From the NCBI GenBank assembly GCA_028284495.1, contig JANQRP010000032.1, positions 1-64,000 of the forward strand: a DNA stretch of 64,000 nucleotides, read 5' to 3'. The position numbers were made by a program, and so were the translations under genes. Numbering within the stretch: position 1 is the stretch's first letter; each line of letters opens with the position of its first letter. The notes under the pieces were generated by a model. It was given only the letters and a program-made list of their open reading frames with translations, was not told the DNA's origin and searched no databases. The DNA is from Longimicrobiales bacterium (GTDB taxonomy: Bacteria; Gemmatimonadota; Gemmatimonadetes; Longimicrobiales; Gaopeijiaceae). Positions 1 through 7,853 of this stretch are shown piece by piece.

Positions 1-74
1 CGCTGAAGCTCGGCGTCGCAGTCCGGGCACCTGCGACCTCCGGATTGCAGCGACTGCACGGGCTTGAGCTTCAT
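1..74 (-). CDS. Partial zinc-ribbon-like ORF, possible integron cassette gene
   Basis: Reading the minus strand from an ATG at 74 gives an open frame that runs off the left edge (about 24 residues visible). It contains a CPDC knuckle after a Gly-Arg-rich turn, which looks like the first half of a zinc ribbon. It starts 18 bases after the GTTAGAC core at 99-93, the position expected for the first gene of an integron cassette. The same frame is open upstream for about 70 codons but has no ATG there. No family is recognised; coding status rests on a short stretch and is weak. Confidence 0.25.
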   Translation of the reverse strand, partial: MKLKPVQSLQSGGRRCPDCDAELQ

Positions 75-287
75 CTGGTCCCACAGCGTGTTGTCTAACT
101 CGTTTCTCTGCAGCGCCGATCTCGAGATTGGTACTGCGGATGGACTGCGGTCGGGGAAGGTAGGGGCTTGGTAGTTCCGGCCGCTAGCGTGGATGGGCTG
201 CGGCGGTCGGGGGGCGAAGGCTTCGATCGCCCTGAGGGGGCGAGGGCTGTGTATCTCCGGGCGGGGCCGGTCGAGGGTGGCGGGACG
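75..287. other. Non-coding stretch between integrase and possible cassette
   Basis: About 210 bases separate the integrase stop from the possible cassette ORF. The frame on the minus strand lacks a start codon and no other convincing gene is seen. Apart from the GTTRRRY core near its left end I see no obvious repeat or hairpin. In an integron whose integrase points towards its cassettes this is where attI and the cassette promoter would lie. Confidence 0.4.
93..108 (-). other. Candidate integron recombination site core (attI- or attC-like)
   Basis: On the minus strand the sequence GAGAAACGAGTTAGAC ends in GTTAGAC, which matches the GTTRRRY core at which integron integrases cut. The A-rich bases just before it resemble the AAACAAAG that precedes the core in attI1. 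It lies 189 bases beyond the stop codon of the integron-type integrase and is followed by a possible cassette ORF. On the plus strand the same site reads GTCTAAC, the RYYYAAC form. No paired second core is clear within the visible 280 bases, so attI is favoured over attC. The call rests on a 7-base core and on context. Confidence 0.4.
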
Positions 288-1268
288 CTACGGGCCGGGG
301 TCGCGGTCGAGGGGGCTGCGGACGCGGAAGCCCACCTGGTCGACGACGTGTGTGTAGATCATGGTGGTGCGGACGTCCTTGTGGCCGAGCAGCTGCTGGA
401 CGGTGCGGATGTCGTAGCCGTCGCGGAGCATCTGGGTGGCGAAGCTGTGGCGGAGGGTGTGGCAGGTCGCGGGCTTGAGGATGCCGGCGCGGCGGACGGC
501 CTTCCGGACGGCGCGCTGCATGGCGGTGGGGTGCAGGGGGTGGCGGCCCCGGTGGCCGGTGGCGTCATCGGTCTGGAGAATGCGGCTGGCGAAGAGGAAC
601 TGCCACGCATCCTCCCAGCCGGCCTTGGGGGTCTTTCGATGGAGCGCGGCGGGGAGGGGTGCCCAGCCGTGACCGCGGTCGAGGTCGTCCTGGTGGAGCT
701 CGCGCCGCCTGCGGGCGAGTGCGAGGAGGTCGGTCTGGAGGCGTGAGGGGAGCATGACGACGCGCGTACATCCGCCCTTGCCCTCGCGGATGGTGATGCG
801 GCCGAGCTCGAAGTCGAGATCCTTGATCCGCAGCGCGAGCGCTTCGCTGACACGGGCTCCGGTTCCGTACATGAGTGCGGCGGCGAGCTTCTTCCGGCCC
901 TTCATTTCGTCGAGCAGCCGCTGGACTTCGTGATGGCCCAGAACGACGGGAACGCGGTTCCGGGTCTTGGCGTGCTCGACGAGGCCAGCGACGGGGATGT
1001 CGAGGATCTCGCGGTACGCGAAGGTGAGGGCGCTGGCGGCCTGGTTGCGGGTCTTGGGAGCAAGCCTGCGGGGGCCGGAAAGGTATCGGAGATAGGCGCG
1101 GATGTGGCCGGGGTCGAGCCGCCTCGGATGCGGATGCCGATGGTGGGCCATGAACCGTTGGAGCCACTCGGCGTACGTGTCGATGGTGCGGGGCTGGTAG
1201 CCCCGCGTAACGAGCGCTCGACGCGTGGCTTCGACGAATCGGCTGGTGAGGTCGGGTCCGGGGTCCAT
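288..1268 (-). CDS. intI: Integron integrase (tyrosine recombinase, IntI type)
   Basis: The 326-residue product is a tyrosine recombinase: SAM-like core-binding domain at about residues 8-95, catalytic domain at about 110-310. Visible catalytic residues are R139, K164, H270-x-x-R273, H296 and the nucleophile Y305 (in MIYTHV). The insertion at about 211-228, with the WEDAWQFLF pattern, corresponds to the extra helix that separates IntI enzymes from XerC/XerD, and the block around [10 protein letters not shown] and [13 protein letters not shown] also matches integron integrases. The start is placed at MDPGPDL because this gives the usual IntI length; an ATG at 1406 would add 46 low-complexity residues. 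It would catalyse cassette insertion and excision. The candidate recombination core is on its 3' side, so integrase and cassette would point the same way. Confidence 0.85.
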   Translation of the reverse strand: MDPGPDLTSRFVEATRRALVTRGYQPRTIDTYAEWLQRFMAHHRHPHPRRLDPGHIRAYLRYLSGPRRLAPKTRNQAASALTFAYREILDIPVAGLVEHAKTRNRVPVVLGHHEVQRLLDEMKGRKKLAAALMYGTGARVSEALALRIKDLDFELGRITIREGKGGCTRVVMLPSRLQTDLLALARRRRELHQDDLDRGHGWAPLPAALHRKTPKAGWEDAWQFLFASRILQTDDATGHRGRHPLHPTAMQRAVRKAVRRAGILKPATCHTLRHSFATQMLRDGYDIRTVQQLLGHKDVRTTMIYTHVVDQVGFRVRSPLDRDPGP

Positions 1269-1452
1269 GGCCCCGAATCCTCGGCGGGCGACGGGGCGCC
1301 GGAATGGCGAGAAGGGAGCGGGTTCGGCAGGGCGGAGTGGTGACTTGCGCGGGGCCTCCGACGCACGGAGCCTGGGGGTGTGTCGGACCTCGAAGGACGT
1401 CGACATTTCCGCGACCCATCACACGGAAGCCCACACCTATGAGGACGACGAA

Positions 1453-2403
1453 GTGATCCGACCGGCCGACGATCCCGGCACCCTCCGCTTCCGGTGCATG
1501 GGCACGCGCGGCTCGATCGCGTCCCCGGGCCCGGGGACGGTCGGATTCGGGGGAAACACGCCGTGCCTGGACGTGATGGCGGCGGGCCGACGGCTGATCT
1601 TCGACGCGGGCACGGGGATCCGCTCGCTGGGGGAGGAGCTGGCCGGTGTGGGCGGATGGGCGGGCGGAGGCGGATCCGCGGGCGCGGGCGGATCGATGGA
1701 GGGGGAGCGACGGGTGGAAACGACGATCTTCCTGACGCACTTCCATTGGGACCACGTGCAGGGGCTGCCGTTCTTCATGCCGGCGCACGACCCGGGGTCG
1801 GAGATCCACGTGGTGGGGCCGGCGCAGACGGGTCCGGACGGAGAGGAGCTGTCGGTGCAGGATCTCGTGCAGGGGATGATGGGCTCGAGCTACTTCCCGG
1901 TCCCGATGGCGGCGATGAAGGGCGTGCGCACGTTCGGGCACCTGAACGAGGGTACGTGGGAGCACGACGGGGTGAGGGTTCGTGCGATGCGGGTGAAGCA
2001 CCCTTCCTTCACCGTGGGATATCGGGTGAACGTCGGCGACCGCTCGATCGCGTACGTGCCGGACAACGAGCTGCTGTCGGACGCGTGGCCGGTGAGCGCG
2101 GACTGGCGAGCGCGATTCGTGGGGTTCCTGTCGGGGGCGGACGTGCTGGTGCACGACGCGATGTACACGGAGGCGGAGTACGGCGTCTACGCGGGACACG
2201 GTCATTCGACCTTCCGGCAGGCGATGGAGATCGCGACGGAGGCGGGCGTGGGCGAGCTGCTGTTCTTCCATCACGACCCGAACCGGACCGATGAAGCGCT
2301 CGAGCGACTGGTGGATCGGGCGCGGGAGGAGGCTGTCGTGGGGGGACTCGCGTTCGGGATCGCGGCGGCGCGGGAGCGCGAGTGGGTGGAGGCCGGGCCC
2401 TGA
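1453..2403 (+). CDS. MBL-fold metallo-hydrolase (PhnP/cyclic-phosphodiesterase-like)
   Basis: A 316-residue metallo-beta-lactamase-fold protein. The N-terminal GTRGSIASPGPGTVGFGGNT block is typical of the PhnP-like/class-II phosphodiesterase branch. The metal motif H96-F-H98-W-D100-H101 is intact, with later HDA (around DVLVHDAMYT), GHGHS and FFHHDPNRTD blocks supplying further ligands. The GTG at 1453 is chosen because GAGG lies eight bases upstream and the family motif begins eleven residues in; the frame is open further upstream but overlaps the integrase promoter region. It overlaps the next small gene by 22 bases, so it heads a coupled trio ending in a galactokinase-like gene. Substrate unknown; a phosphodiester is likely. 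Confidence 0.8.
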   Translation: MIRPADDPGTLRFRCMGTRGSIASPGPGTVGFGGNTPCLDVMAAGRRLIFDAGTGIRSLGEELAGVGGWAGGGGSAGAGGSMEGERRVETTIFLTHFHWDHVQGLPFFMPAHDPGSEIHVVGPAQTGPDGEELSVQDLVQGMMGSSYFPVPMAAMKGVRTFGHLNEGTWEHDGVRVRAMRVKHPSFTVGYRVNVGDRSIAYVPDNELLSDAWPVSADWRARFVGFLSGADVLVHDAMYTEAEYGVYAGHGHSTFRQAMEIATEAGVGELLFFHHDPNRTDEALERLVDRAREEAVVGGLAFGIAAAREREWVEAGP

Positions 2404-2762
2404 GGCGCATCTATACGGCACCCGGGGAGGCGGCGGATCTGCACGAGATGCTCGACGACGACGGCGTCGAGTTCGCGGAGATCGACCACATCGACGAGCT
2501 GCGTGGGCTGGATCGGCCGGCGGTGCTCTTCCTCTCGCGCGGGCTCCTGGGCACGGGGGGGACGCTGGAGGCAATCGCGGACCTCCCGAGCCATGTGGTG
2601 GTCGTGGCGGCCGACGACGGTGCGCGCTCTGCTGCGATCCAGATGCGTCGCCTCTTCTTGGCCGCGCCGGAACTCGCACCGGGGGCGGCCCCGCTTCGGC
2701 GAGCGCTGCTTGGAGCGGGGGATCACGCCGAGCTGCACTGGCGACTTCGCGATTCCGGATGA
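2382..2762 (+). CDS. Small hypothetical protein between MBL hydrolase and galactokinase-like gene
   Basis: A 126-residue soluble protein with no family I recognise. The N-terminal beta-alpha-beta pattern (RIYTAPGEA..., DDDGVEFAEID, AVLFLSRGLLG) is reminiscent of glutaredoxin-like or receiver-like folds, but there is no CxxC and no clear phospho-acceptor. It overlaps the MBL gene at its 5' end and the kinase gene by ATGA at its 3' end, so it is very probably translated with both. The ATG at 2382 could be replaced by a later start, since the first seven residues lie inside the overlap. Confidence 0.6.
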   Translation: MGGGRALRRIYTAPGEAADLHEMLDDDGVEFAEIDHIDELRGLDRPAVLFLSRGLLGTGGTLEAIADLPSHVVVVAADDGARSAAIQMRRLFLAAPELAPGAAPLRRALLGAGDHAELHWRLRDSG

Positions 2763-4153
2763 CGCCGACGTCTCCCCGGACGGCGGGGCGGATCCTCCGG
2801 GTACCCGGGCGGATCGAGGTGCTCGGCAAGCACGTGGACTACGCGGGGGGGCGGAGTCTGCTGTGTGCGACGGACTTCGGCTTCACCTTCGAGGTCCGAG
2901 CCCGGCGGGACGGGCGCGTCCACCTCCATGACCGGGTGTCCGGCCAGCGGGCGACGATCGAGGCGCAGGAGGACGCCGGCACGGGCGGCTCGGCAGCCCC
3001 GGGCCCGACGCCGGCGCGGCAGAGCGAGACGCGGTCGGGACGTCGCGGGCCGATCTGGTCGAAGTACCCGCGCGCGGTGGTGGAGCGGCTCCGGGCCGAC
3101 TTCTTCTCGGACGCGGCGCGCGATCACGGGGGCTCGGCGTCGACCCCTGAATGGGTCGGCTGCGACATTGGGTTCTCGAGCGACCTCCCCTCGGCGTCCG
3201 GCCTGAGCAGTTCCTCGGCGTTCACGATCGGGGTGATGCTCGCGGTCGACGCGGTGACGGGCTTCCTGGATTCAAAGCTGGCCCAACGCGCCATCCCGAC
3301 GCTCGCCGACCTGGCCGAATATGCGGGGGCAATCGAGAGCGGCCGGCCCTTCGCGGGGTTCGAGGCGAGCGTGGGGGTGGGCGTCCGCGGCGGAAGCCAG
3401 GACCACACGGCGATCCTGTGCTCGCGGCCGGGCGCTCTGTTGCAAGTGAGCTTTGCGCCGGTGCGGATCGAGCGATACGCGACGCTTCCGCCGAACCTCG
3501 TGTTCGTGATCGGAGTGAGCGGCGTCCGCGCTTCGAAGGCAGCGGGGGCCCGGGCGCGATACAACAGCCTGTCGGACCTGGCGACGCGGATCGCTTCGAT
3601 CTGGCGGGTGGGGACCGGCGGCGAGGAACCGCATCTCGGGGCGATCCTCGATTCGTCGCCGGACGCGGCAGGCCGGCTGCGTCGGGTGATCGAGCAGGGG
3701 CCGGGGTCAGGTCTGGGGTCGGGGCCGGAGTCCGTGGGGCCGGACGACGCGGGCGCGATGATCCGTCGGGTGGAGCAGTTCCGAACGGAGACCCGCGAGC
3801 TGATTCCGGCCGTGACGGAGGCGCTCCGTTCGGGCGACCTTGCCGCGGTGGGCGGACACATGGAGGCGTCGCAGCGACTCGCGGAGACGCACCTGGGGAA
3901 TCAGGTGCCCGAGACGATGCACCTGGCGGCGTCGGCACGCGACGTGGGTGCCATTGCCGCGTCGTCGTTCGGGGCGGGGTTCGGAGGGGCGGTGTGGGCG
4001 CTGGTCGAACGGTCGACGGTCGACGACTTCGGGGCCGCGTGGGCGCGAAGCTACCGCGAGGCGTTCCCGAATCGGGCGCCGCGCTCACGCTTCGTGACGA
4101 CCGAGGCGGCGGACGCGGCGGATCCTCTACCGGCGCGATTCGCGGGCGAATGA
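2759..4153 (+). CDS. Galactokinase-like GHMP kinase
   Basis: The 464-residue product has the three GHMP-kinase motifs: the galactokinase-type N-terminal signature at residues 16-31 (PGRIEVLGKHVDYAGG), the ATP loop DLPSASGLSSSSA at 142-154 and the C-terminal FGAGFGGAV block. In galactokinases the signature normally reads GR.N..GEHTDY; here Asn is Glu20 and the Glu of GEH is Lys24, so the sugar pocket is probably altered. Asp27 of the sugar-binding DY pair is kept, and GSQDHTA carries the expected catalytic-region Asp. It would phosphorylate a sugar, but galactose is not certain. The start overlaps the preceding gene (ATGA). A GH109-type glycosidase gene converges on it. Confidence 0.8.
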   Translation: MTPTSPRTAGRILRVPGRIEVLGKHVDYAGGRSLLCATDFGFTFEVRARRDGRVHLHDRVSGQRATIEAQEDAGTGGSAAPGPTPARQSETRSGRRGPIWSKYPRAVVERLRADFFSDAARDHGGSASTPEWVGCDIGFSSDLPSASGLSSSSAFTIGVMLAVDAVTGFLDSKLAQRAIPTLADLAEYAGAIESGRPFAGFEASVGVGVRGGSQDHTAILCSRPGALLQVSFAPVRIERYATLPPNLVFVIGVSGVRASKAAGARARYNSLSDLATRIASIWRVGTGGEEPHLGAILDSSPDAAGRLRRVIEQGPGSGLGSGPESVGPDDAGAMIRRVEQFRTETRELIPAVTEALRSGDLAAVGGHMEASQRLAETHLGNQVPETMHLAASARDVGAIAASSFGAGFGGAVWALVERSTVDDFGAAWARSYREAFPNRAPRSRFVTTEAADAADPLPARFAGE

Positions 4154-4158
4154 CCGGG

Positions 4159-4218
4159 GCCGCCGGTGAGGCCGCCGGCAGGGCCGCCGGTGAGGGCGCC
4201 GGCGAAGGCGCCGGATCC
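4159..4218. repeat. Five-copy 12-bp tandem repeat
   Basis: Five consecutive 12-bp units based on gccgccggtgag fill most of the gap between the convergent galactokinase-like and GH109 genes, starting five bases after the stop. Units 1 and 3 are identical; the others differ by a few bases. The GCCGGC-rich units can fold on themselves and may help stop transcription from both sides. This length would be prone to slippage. Confidence 0.75.
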
Positions 4219-4259
4219 GGGCTGCCGCTTGACCCGGCCCACCCTCGCACTCCGTGCCG

Positions 4260-5660
4260 TCAGATCTCGACGATCCCGAGCGGCTCCCGCGTCCGCCACG
4301 CTCCGCGGGTGAAGTCGGGGAAGGGTTGGGGCTGGGAACGCGCGGCGATCGAGGCCTCGGACAGCATGATGACGGCGGTCCAGGCGGCACCGTCGTAAAC
4401 GTCGAAGTCCATCGGCTCGCCGCTTCGCAGACACTGGATGAGGCGGTAGTCCTCGATGTAGTCCATGCCGCCGTGGCCGGCACCCTGCGATTCCTCCTCG
4501 AGCGCGCGCCAGATCGGGTGCTCGTACTGCTCCCGGTAGTCGAGGGCGTCCTCCCACCGATGCGCAGGACTCGTACCCTCGATGTGGATGCGCTGCTCGG
4601 GGTACTTCCGGACGACGCCGTTCGTCCCTTGCAGCAGCACCTTCCGCGTGTAGGGGCGGGGCGAGTTGGTGTCGTGCGTGATCAAGATGGTCTCGCCGCG
4701 CTTCGTCTTGATGAGCGTGTTCACGACGTCGGAGAGCCGGTAGCCGCGCCGCGCCTCGCGGCTGTCGACCCCGATGTGCTCGGCGGCCCATTTCTGCAGC
4801 CCCATGGCCGGCGAGCCCATGGAAACGAGGTAGTCGAACTGGTTGCCGCGATTGATGTCGAACCACTGCGCGACGGGGCCGATGCCGTGCGTCGGGTAGA
4901 GGTCGCCGTCGCGGCTGACCGAGTGCTCGACTCGCCAGCGGTTCACGTAGTAGTCGGTGAGCTTGAGCTCGCGGAGGTCGTGCAGGTAGCCGCACTCGGC
5001 GTGGAGCAGATCTCCGAATACGCCCTGCCGGACCATGTTCAGGATTATCATCTCGGTGCGGTCGTAGCAGCAGTTCTCCATCATCACGCACTCGAGCCCG
5101 GTCTTCTCCGCGAGCTCGACCAGCTCCCAGCACTCCTCGAGCGAGACGGCCATGGGCACCTCGGTCGCGGCGTGCTTCCCGTGCTCGAGCGCCGCCTTCA
5201 TGACGGGGTGGTGGAGCCGCCACGGCGTCGCCGTGAAGACGAGGTCGAGGTCCTCCTCTGCGGCCATTCGGAGGTAGTCCTCTTCGCCGGTGTAGACGCG
5301 CGGCGGTGCGGCGCCGGATTCCTCGACGAGGCGGCGCGAGCGCTCGGCGTGCTCGGGCACGATGTCACAGATGGCGCGGACCTCGACGCCCGGGATGCGA
5401 AGGAAGTTACGGACGTGCCCGGTACCCTGATGGCCCACGCCGACCATGCCGATGCGGACCGTGCCGAGGGGTCGGCGGCTGCGGTCGGGCAGGCTGCGCG
5501 GCTCCCAGGGCGTAAGGCCGCGACGGGCGGCGTCGAGAGCCGCGGCGCTCAGATCGGTCGAGCCGAGGGCCAGGCCGAGGCCGGTCGCGCCGGCGGTGCG
5601 GAGGAAGGCGCGGCGGTCGGGGCCGGGCCGGTCGGGGGAACTATCGGAGCAGTCGATCAT
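4260..5660 (-). CDS. Tat-exported GH109-like Gfo/Idh/MocA enzyme (alpha-N-acetylgalactosaminidase family)
   Basis: A 466-residue product. The N-terminus has a twin-arginine signal (DRRAFLRTAGATGLGLALG), followed by a NAD-binding Rossmann domain (RIGMVGVGHQGTGH) and the Gfo/Idh/MocA C-terminal domain. The EVPMAVSLEECWELVE, ENCCYDRTEM and GYLHDLR blocks match glycoside hydrolase family 109, which uses bound NAD+ to remove alpha-linked N-acetylgalactosamine. The start is placed at MIDCSDS so that the Tat signal has a normal n-region; a longer ATG at 5720 is possible. It probably acts outside the cytoplasm with preloaded cofactor. Export fits the scavenging of amino-sugar glycans, but the exact substrate is inferred. 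Confidence 0.82.
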   Translation of the reverse strand: MIDCSDSSPDRPGPDRRAFLRTAGATGLGLALGSTDLSAAALDAARRGLTPWEPRSLPDRSRRPLGTVRIGMVGVGHQGTGHVRNFLRIPGVEVRAICDIVPEHAERSRRLVEESGAAPPRVYTGEEDYLRMAAEEDLDLVFTATPWRLHHPVMKAALEHGKHAATEVPMAVSLEECWELVELAEKTGLECVMMENCCYDRTEMIILNMVRQGVFGDLLHAECGYLHDLRELKLTDYYVNRWRVEHSVSRDGDLYPTHGIGPVAQWFDINRGNQFDYLVSMGSPAMGLQKWAAEHIGVDSREARRGYRLSDVVNTLIKTKRGETILITHDTNSPRPYTRKVLLQGTNGVVRKYPEQRIHIEGTSPAHRWEDALDYREQYEHPIWRALEEESQGAGHGGMDYIEDYRLIQCLRSGEPMDFDVYDGAAWTAVIMLSEASIAARSQPQPFPDFTRGAWRTREPLGIVEI

Positions 5661-5763
5661 GGTCGGGTCGGAAGGCGGAGACGGGCTCGGACCAGGAAGG
5701 CGCCGCGGGTCGGCGGGCATGGCGGGTCGGCCGCCGTGGTGGTGCGGGGTGGGTGGGCGTGGC

Positions 5764-6678
5764 TCATCGCACCACCAGCACGGCGAAGATCGGCGAATGA
5801 TCCGACGCCACGGGCTCGTCGATCACCCGATGCTCGAGCACCTCGAACCGCTCGTGGGGGCGGAGCATCAGGAAGTCGATCTCACGGACCGGGTCGTCGG
5901 AGCGGAAGGTGAGCGGTGAGCCGTCCTTGGGGACGACGTGCCAGCCGAGGCCGGCGAGCGTGTCCATGACGAGGGTGGCCGGCTCGGAGTTGAAGTCGCC
6001 GGCCAGGATGGCGGGCGGAGCGGAGGTGTCCCCGGCCGTCGGCCCGTCACCCGGCGTGCGCCCGGCCGCCGGTCCCGCGGTCGCCCGGAGGAGACTGTCC
6101 AGGGTGAGGGCCTGCGCGAGCCGCTCTTCCTCGGTGCGGTAGAAGTGGATGTCGGCGAGGACGATCTCGCGGCCGGTGTCGGGGGATCGGACCCGGACGG
6201 TGACCGCGCTGCGGGGCTCGGCGCCGTCGGGCAGCCGGTGGTTCCACGACTCGACGATGGGCCAGGCGCTGAGGACGGCCTGGCCGTACGAACCGCCCTG
6301 GTACGGCATGAACTCGCCGAACACGGGCTCGAGCGCGGTGCGCTCTCCGAGCATGGCGGCCTGATCGACGCCCTCGGTGCGCTCCACGACGCGGTCCACC
6401 TCCTGGAGCGCGACGAGGTCGGGGTCGAGATTGCGGATGAGCGCGGCGATGCGCTCGAGGTCGAGGACGTCGTCGTTGCCGGCGCCGTGGTGGATGTTGT
6501 AGGCGAGCACGCGGAGGGTGTCGGGAGGGAGCGCGTCGGGAGTCGATGCGGCGATGCCCGGTGCGCCCATCCGCGCGTCCGGTGGGCCGCTCTCGCCGAC
6601 GCACGCGGATACGGCCAGGAGCGGGACGGCCAGGACGAGTCGGGGTGCGGTACGCGTGCCGACGGAAGATCGTGACAT
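5764..6678 (-). CDS. Endonuclease/exonuclease/phosphatase-family lipoprotein
   Basis: A 304-residue lipoprotein (signal ending LLAVSAC) with an EEP fold. The core motifs are present in order: AYNIHHG, LQEVD (metal-binding Glu), the ADIHF strand, GDFNSEP and the C-terminal SDHSPIFA (catalytic Asp-His). The active site is therefore intact. The family cleaves phosphodiesters or phosphomonoesters in nucleic acids, lipids or inositol phosphates; export as a lipoprotein argues against an intracellular DNA-repair role. It is transcribed away from the nucleotidyltransferase gene, with 43 bases between the starts. Confidence 0.82.
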   Translation of the reverse strand: MSRSSVGTRTAPRLVLAVPLLAVSACVGESGPPDARMGAPGIAASTPDALPPDTLRVLAYNIHHGAGNDDVLDLERIAALIRNLDPDLVALQEVDRVVERTEGVDQAAMLGERTALEPVFGEFMPYQGGSYGQAVLSAWPIVESWNHRLPDGAEPRSAVTVRVRSPDTGREIVLADIHFYRTEEERLAQALTLDSLLRATAGPAAGRTPGDGPTAGDTSAPPAILAGDFNSEPATLVMDTLAGLGWHVVPKDGSPLTFRSDDPVREIDFLMLRPHERFEVLEHRVIDEPVASDHSPIFAVLVVR

Positions 6679-6721
6679 GGGTCACCTTTCGCGGCCCGCC
6701 CGCGTGGGTCAACCTCGGGCC

Positions 6722-7825
6722 ATGTCCGCACCCGCCCTGGTCCTCCTCGCGGCCGGCGCCTCCCGGCGCTACGGCCGTCCCAAGCAGCTCGACCCGCTCG
6801 GTCCGGGCGGCGAGACGATCATGGAGTTGACCGCGCAGGACGCGGTGGCCGCCGGCGTGGGCCGGATCGTGCTGGTCGTGGGCGAGGAGACGGGGCAGGA
6901 GGTTCTGGCGCGGACGCGGGAGGCCGCACGGCGCGACGGGTACGCGGATCGGGTGCCGGTCGACGCGGTGCGGCAGCAGGTGGACGACCTGCCGGGCAGC
7001 GATGCAGCGTGCGCGGCGAAGCTCACGGGTGTGCCGGCGCGACGACGCTCCCGAACACGCCCCCGACGACGTCCCCGAACACGCCCCTGGGGCACCGCCC
7101 ACGCGCTGCGCGCCGCCCGCTCGCTACTGGGGGGGACCGGCGCGTCGGTCGTGGTCGCCAACGCCGACGACTGGTACGGACCGGGCGCGATCGAGCGCGT
7201 CGTTCGCTGGGCGGCTGAGAATGCCGACGCGACCGCGGGCGCGCTGGTGCCGTACCCTCTGTTGGTGGTGCTGCCGCCGGGTGTGACGTCCGTGAACGCG
7301 CCGGAGGCGGTGTCGGAGCGACCGCCGGCGACGGGGTCGGCGCGATGTCGGACGGTTGCGGCCGCCGCGAAGGGAGTCTCGCGCGGCCTGCTCCGGACCG
7401 ACGACGAGGGTCGGCTGGCCGACCTGGTCGAGCACGTCCACATGCGTCGGGATCCGTCCGACCCGTCTTCGGCGCTGGGGGTGGCACCCGACGGTACGAC
7501 CGTGCGCGCGGCGCTGGACCGGCTCTGCTCGATGAACCTCTGGGCGTTCGGGCCCGGGATCTGGGACGTCCTCGAGCGGGGCCTTCCGATCTTCCTCGCG
7601 AGCCTGGACGCGGACGCGGGCGTGGGCGGTGGCGGGGCCGACGACCCGGGGGGTCGCGCGGCCGACGCGGCCGAGTGGTTCCTGCCGAAGGTGGTGCGCG
7701 ACGCGGTGCGCTCCGGCGATCTTGCGGTCCGCGTTCTGTCACCGGGCGAGCGACACCTCGGCGTGACGCACCCCGAGGACCGCACGCGGGTACGGGACGC
7801 GCTCGCGGCCGAGCTCGGAAGCTGA
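6722..7825 (+). CDS. MobA-like/sugar nucleotidyltransferase
   Basis: A 367-residue NTP-transferase-fold protein. LAAGASRRYGRPKQL at the N-terminus is the nucleotide-binding loop; VVVANADDWYGP carries the metal-binding Asp of the NADD pattern; GTAHALRAA is the usual uridylyl/cytidylyl substrate loop. Between residues 100 and 125 lies an arginine-rich insert encoded by a 24-bp tandem duplication at 7040-7087. The ATG at 6722 is chosen because the nucleotide loop follows at once; the longer frame would overlap the divergent lipoprotein gene. It ends 28 bases before the phosphofructokinase gene. Substrate unknown; a sugar phosphate is likely. Confidence 0.78.
   Translation: MSAPALVLLAAGASRRYGRPKQLDPLGPGGETIMELTAQDAVAAGVGRIVLVVGEETGQEVLARTREAARRDGYADRVPVDAVRQQVDDLPGSDAACAAKLTGVPARRRSRTRPRRRPRTRPWGTAHALRAARSLLGGTGASVVVANADDWYGPGAIERVVRWAAENADATAGALVPYPLLVVLPPGVTSVNAPEAVSERPPATGSARCRTVAAAAKGVSRGLLRTDDEGRLADLVEHVHMRRDPSDPSSALGVAPDGTTVRAALDRLCSMNLWAFGPGIWDVLERGLPIFLASLDADAGVGGGGADDPGGRAADAAEWFLPKVVRDAVRSGDLAVRVLSPGERHLGVTHPEDRTRVRDALAAELGS
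7040..7087 (+). repeat. 24-bp tandem duplication inside the nucleotidyltransferase gene
   Basis: Two adjacent 24-base units, differing only by a CT/TC swap, encode RRRSRTRP then RRRPRTRP. Because the unit is a multiple of three the frame is kept. It lies in a variable loop just before the conserved GTAHAL block, so it probably lengthens a surface loop rather than disrupting the fold. Confidence 0.85.
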
Positions 7826-7853
7826 CCCCACCCTCCACCCAGGACCTTCGTTC

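Noticed and set aside
1..1268. Insertion sequence around the integrase
   Set aside because: No terminal inverted repeats, target duplication or DDE/HUH transposase; the recombinase has integron-specific features instead.
565..2829. A 754-codon open frame on the minus strand
   Set aside because: It lies across the integrase and the MBL genes in other frames, is extremely rich in Arg and Pro, and shows no motif; an artefact of high GC.
4254..5912. A 552-codon open frame on the plus strand
   Set aside because: Antisense to the GH109-like gene, whose Tat signal and NAD motif are clear; no domain in the opposing frame.
7002..7286. Possible frameshift in the nucleotidyltransferase near the 24-bp repeat, because another frame gives a more usual acidic linker
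   Set aside because: The main frame continues through GTAHAL and NADDWYG without a break, so the insert is better explained as an Arg-rich loop.
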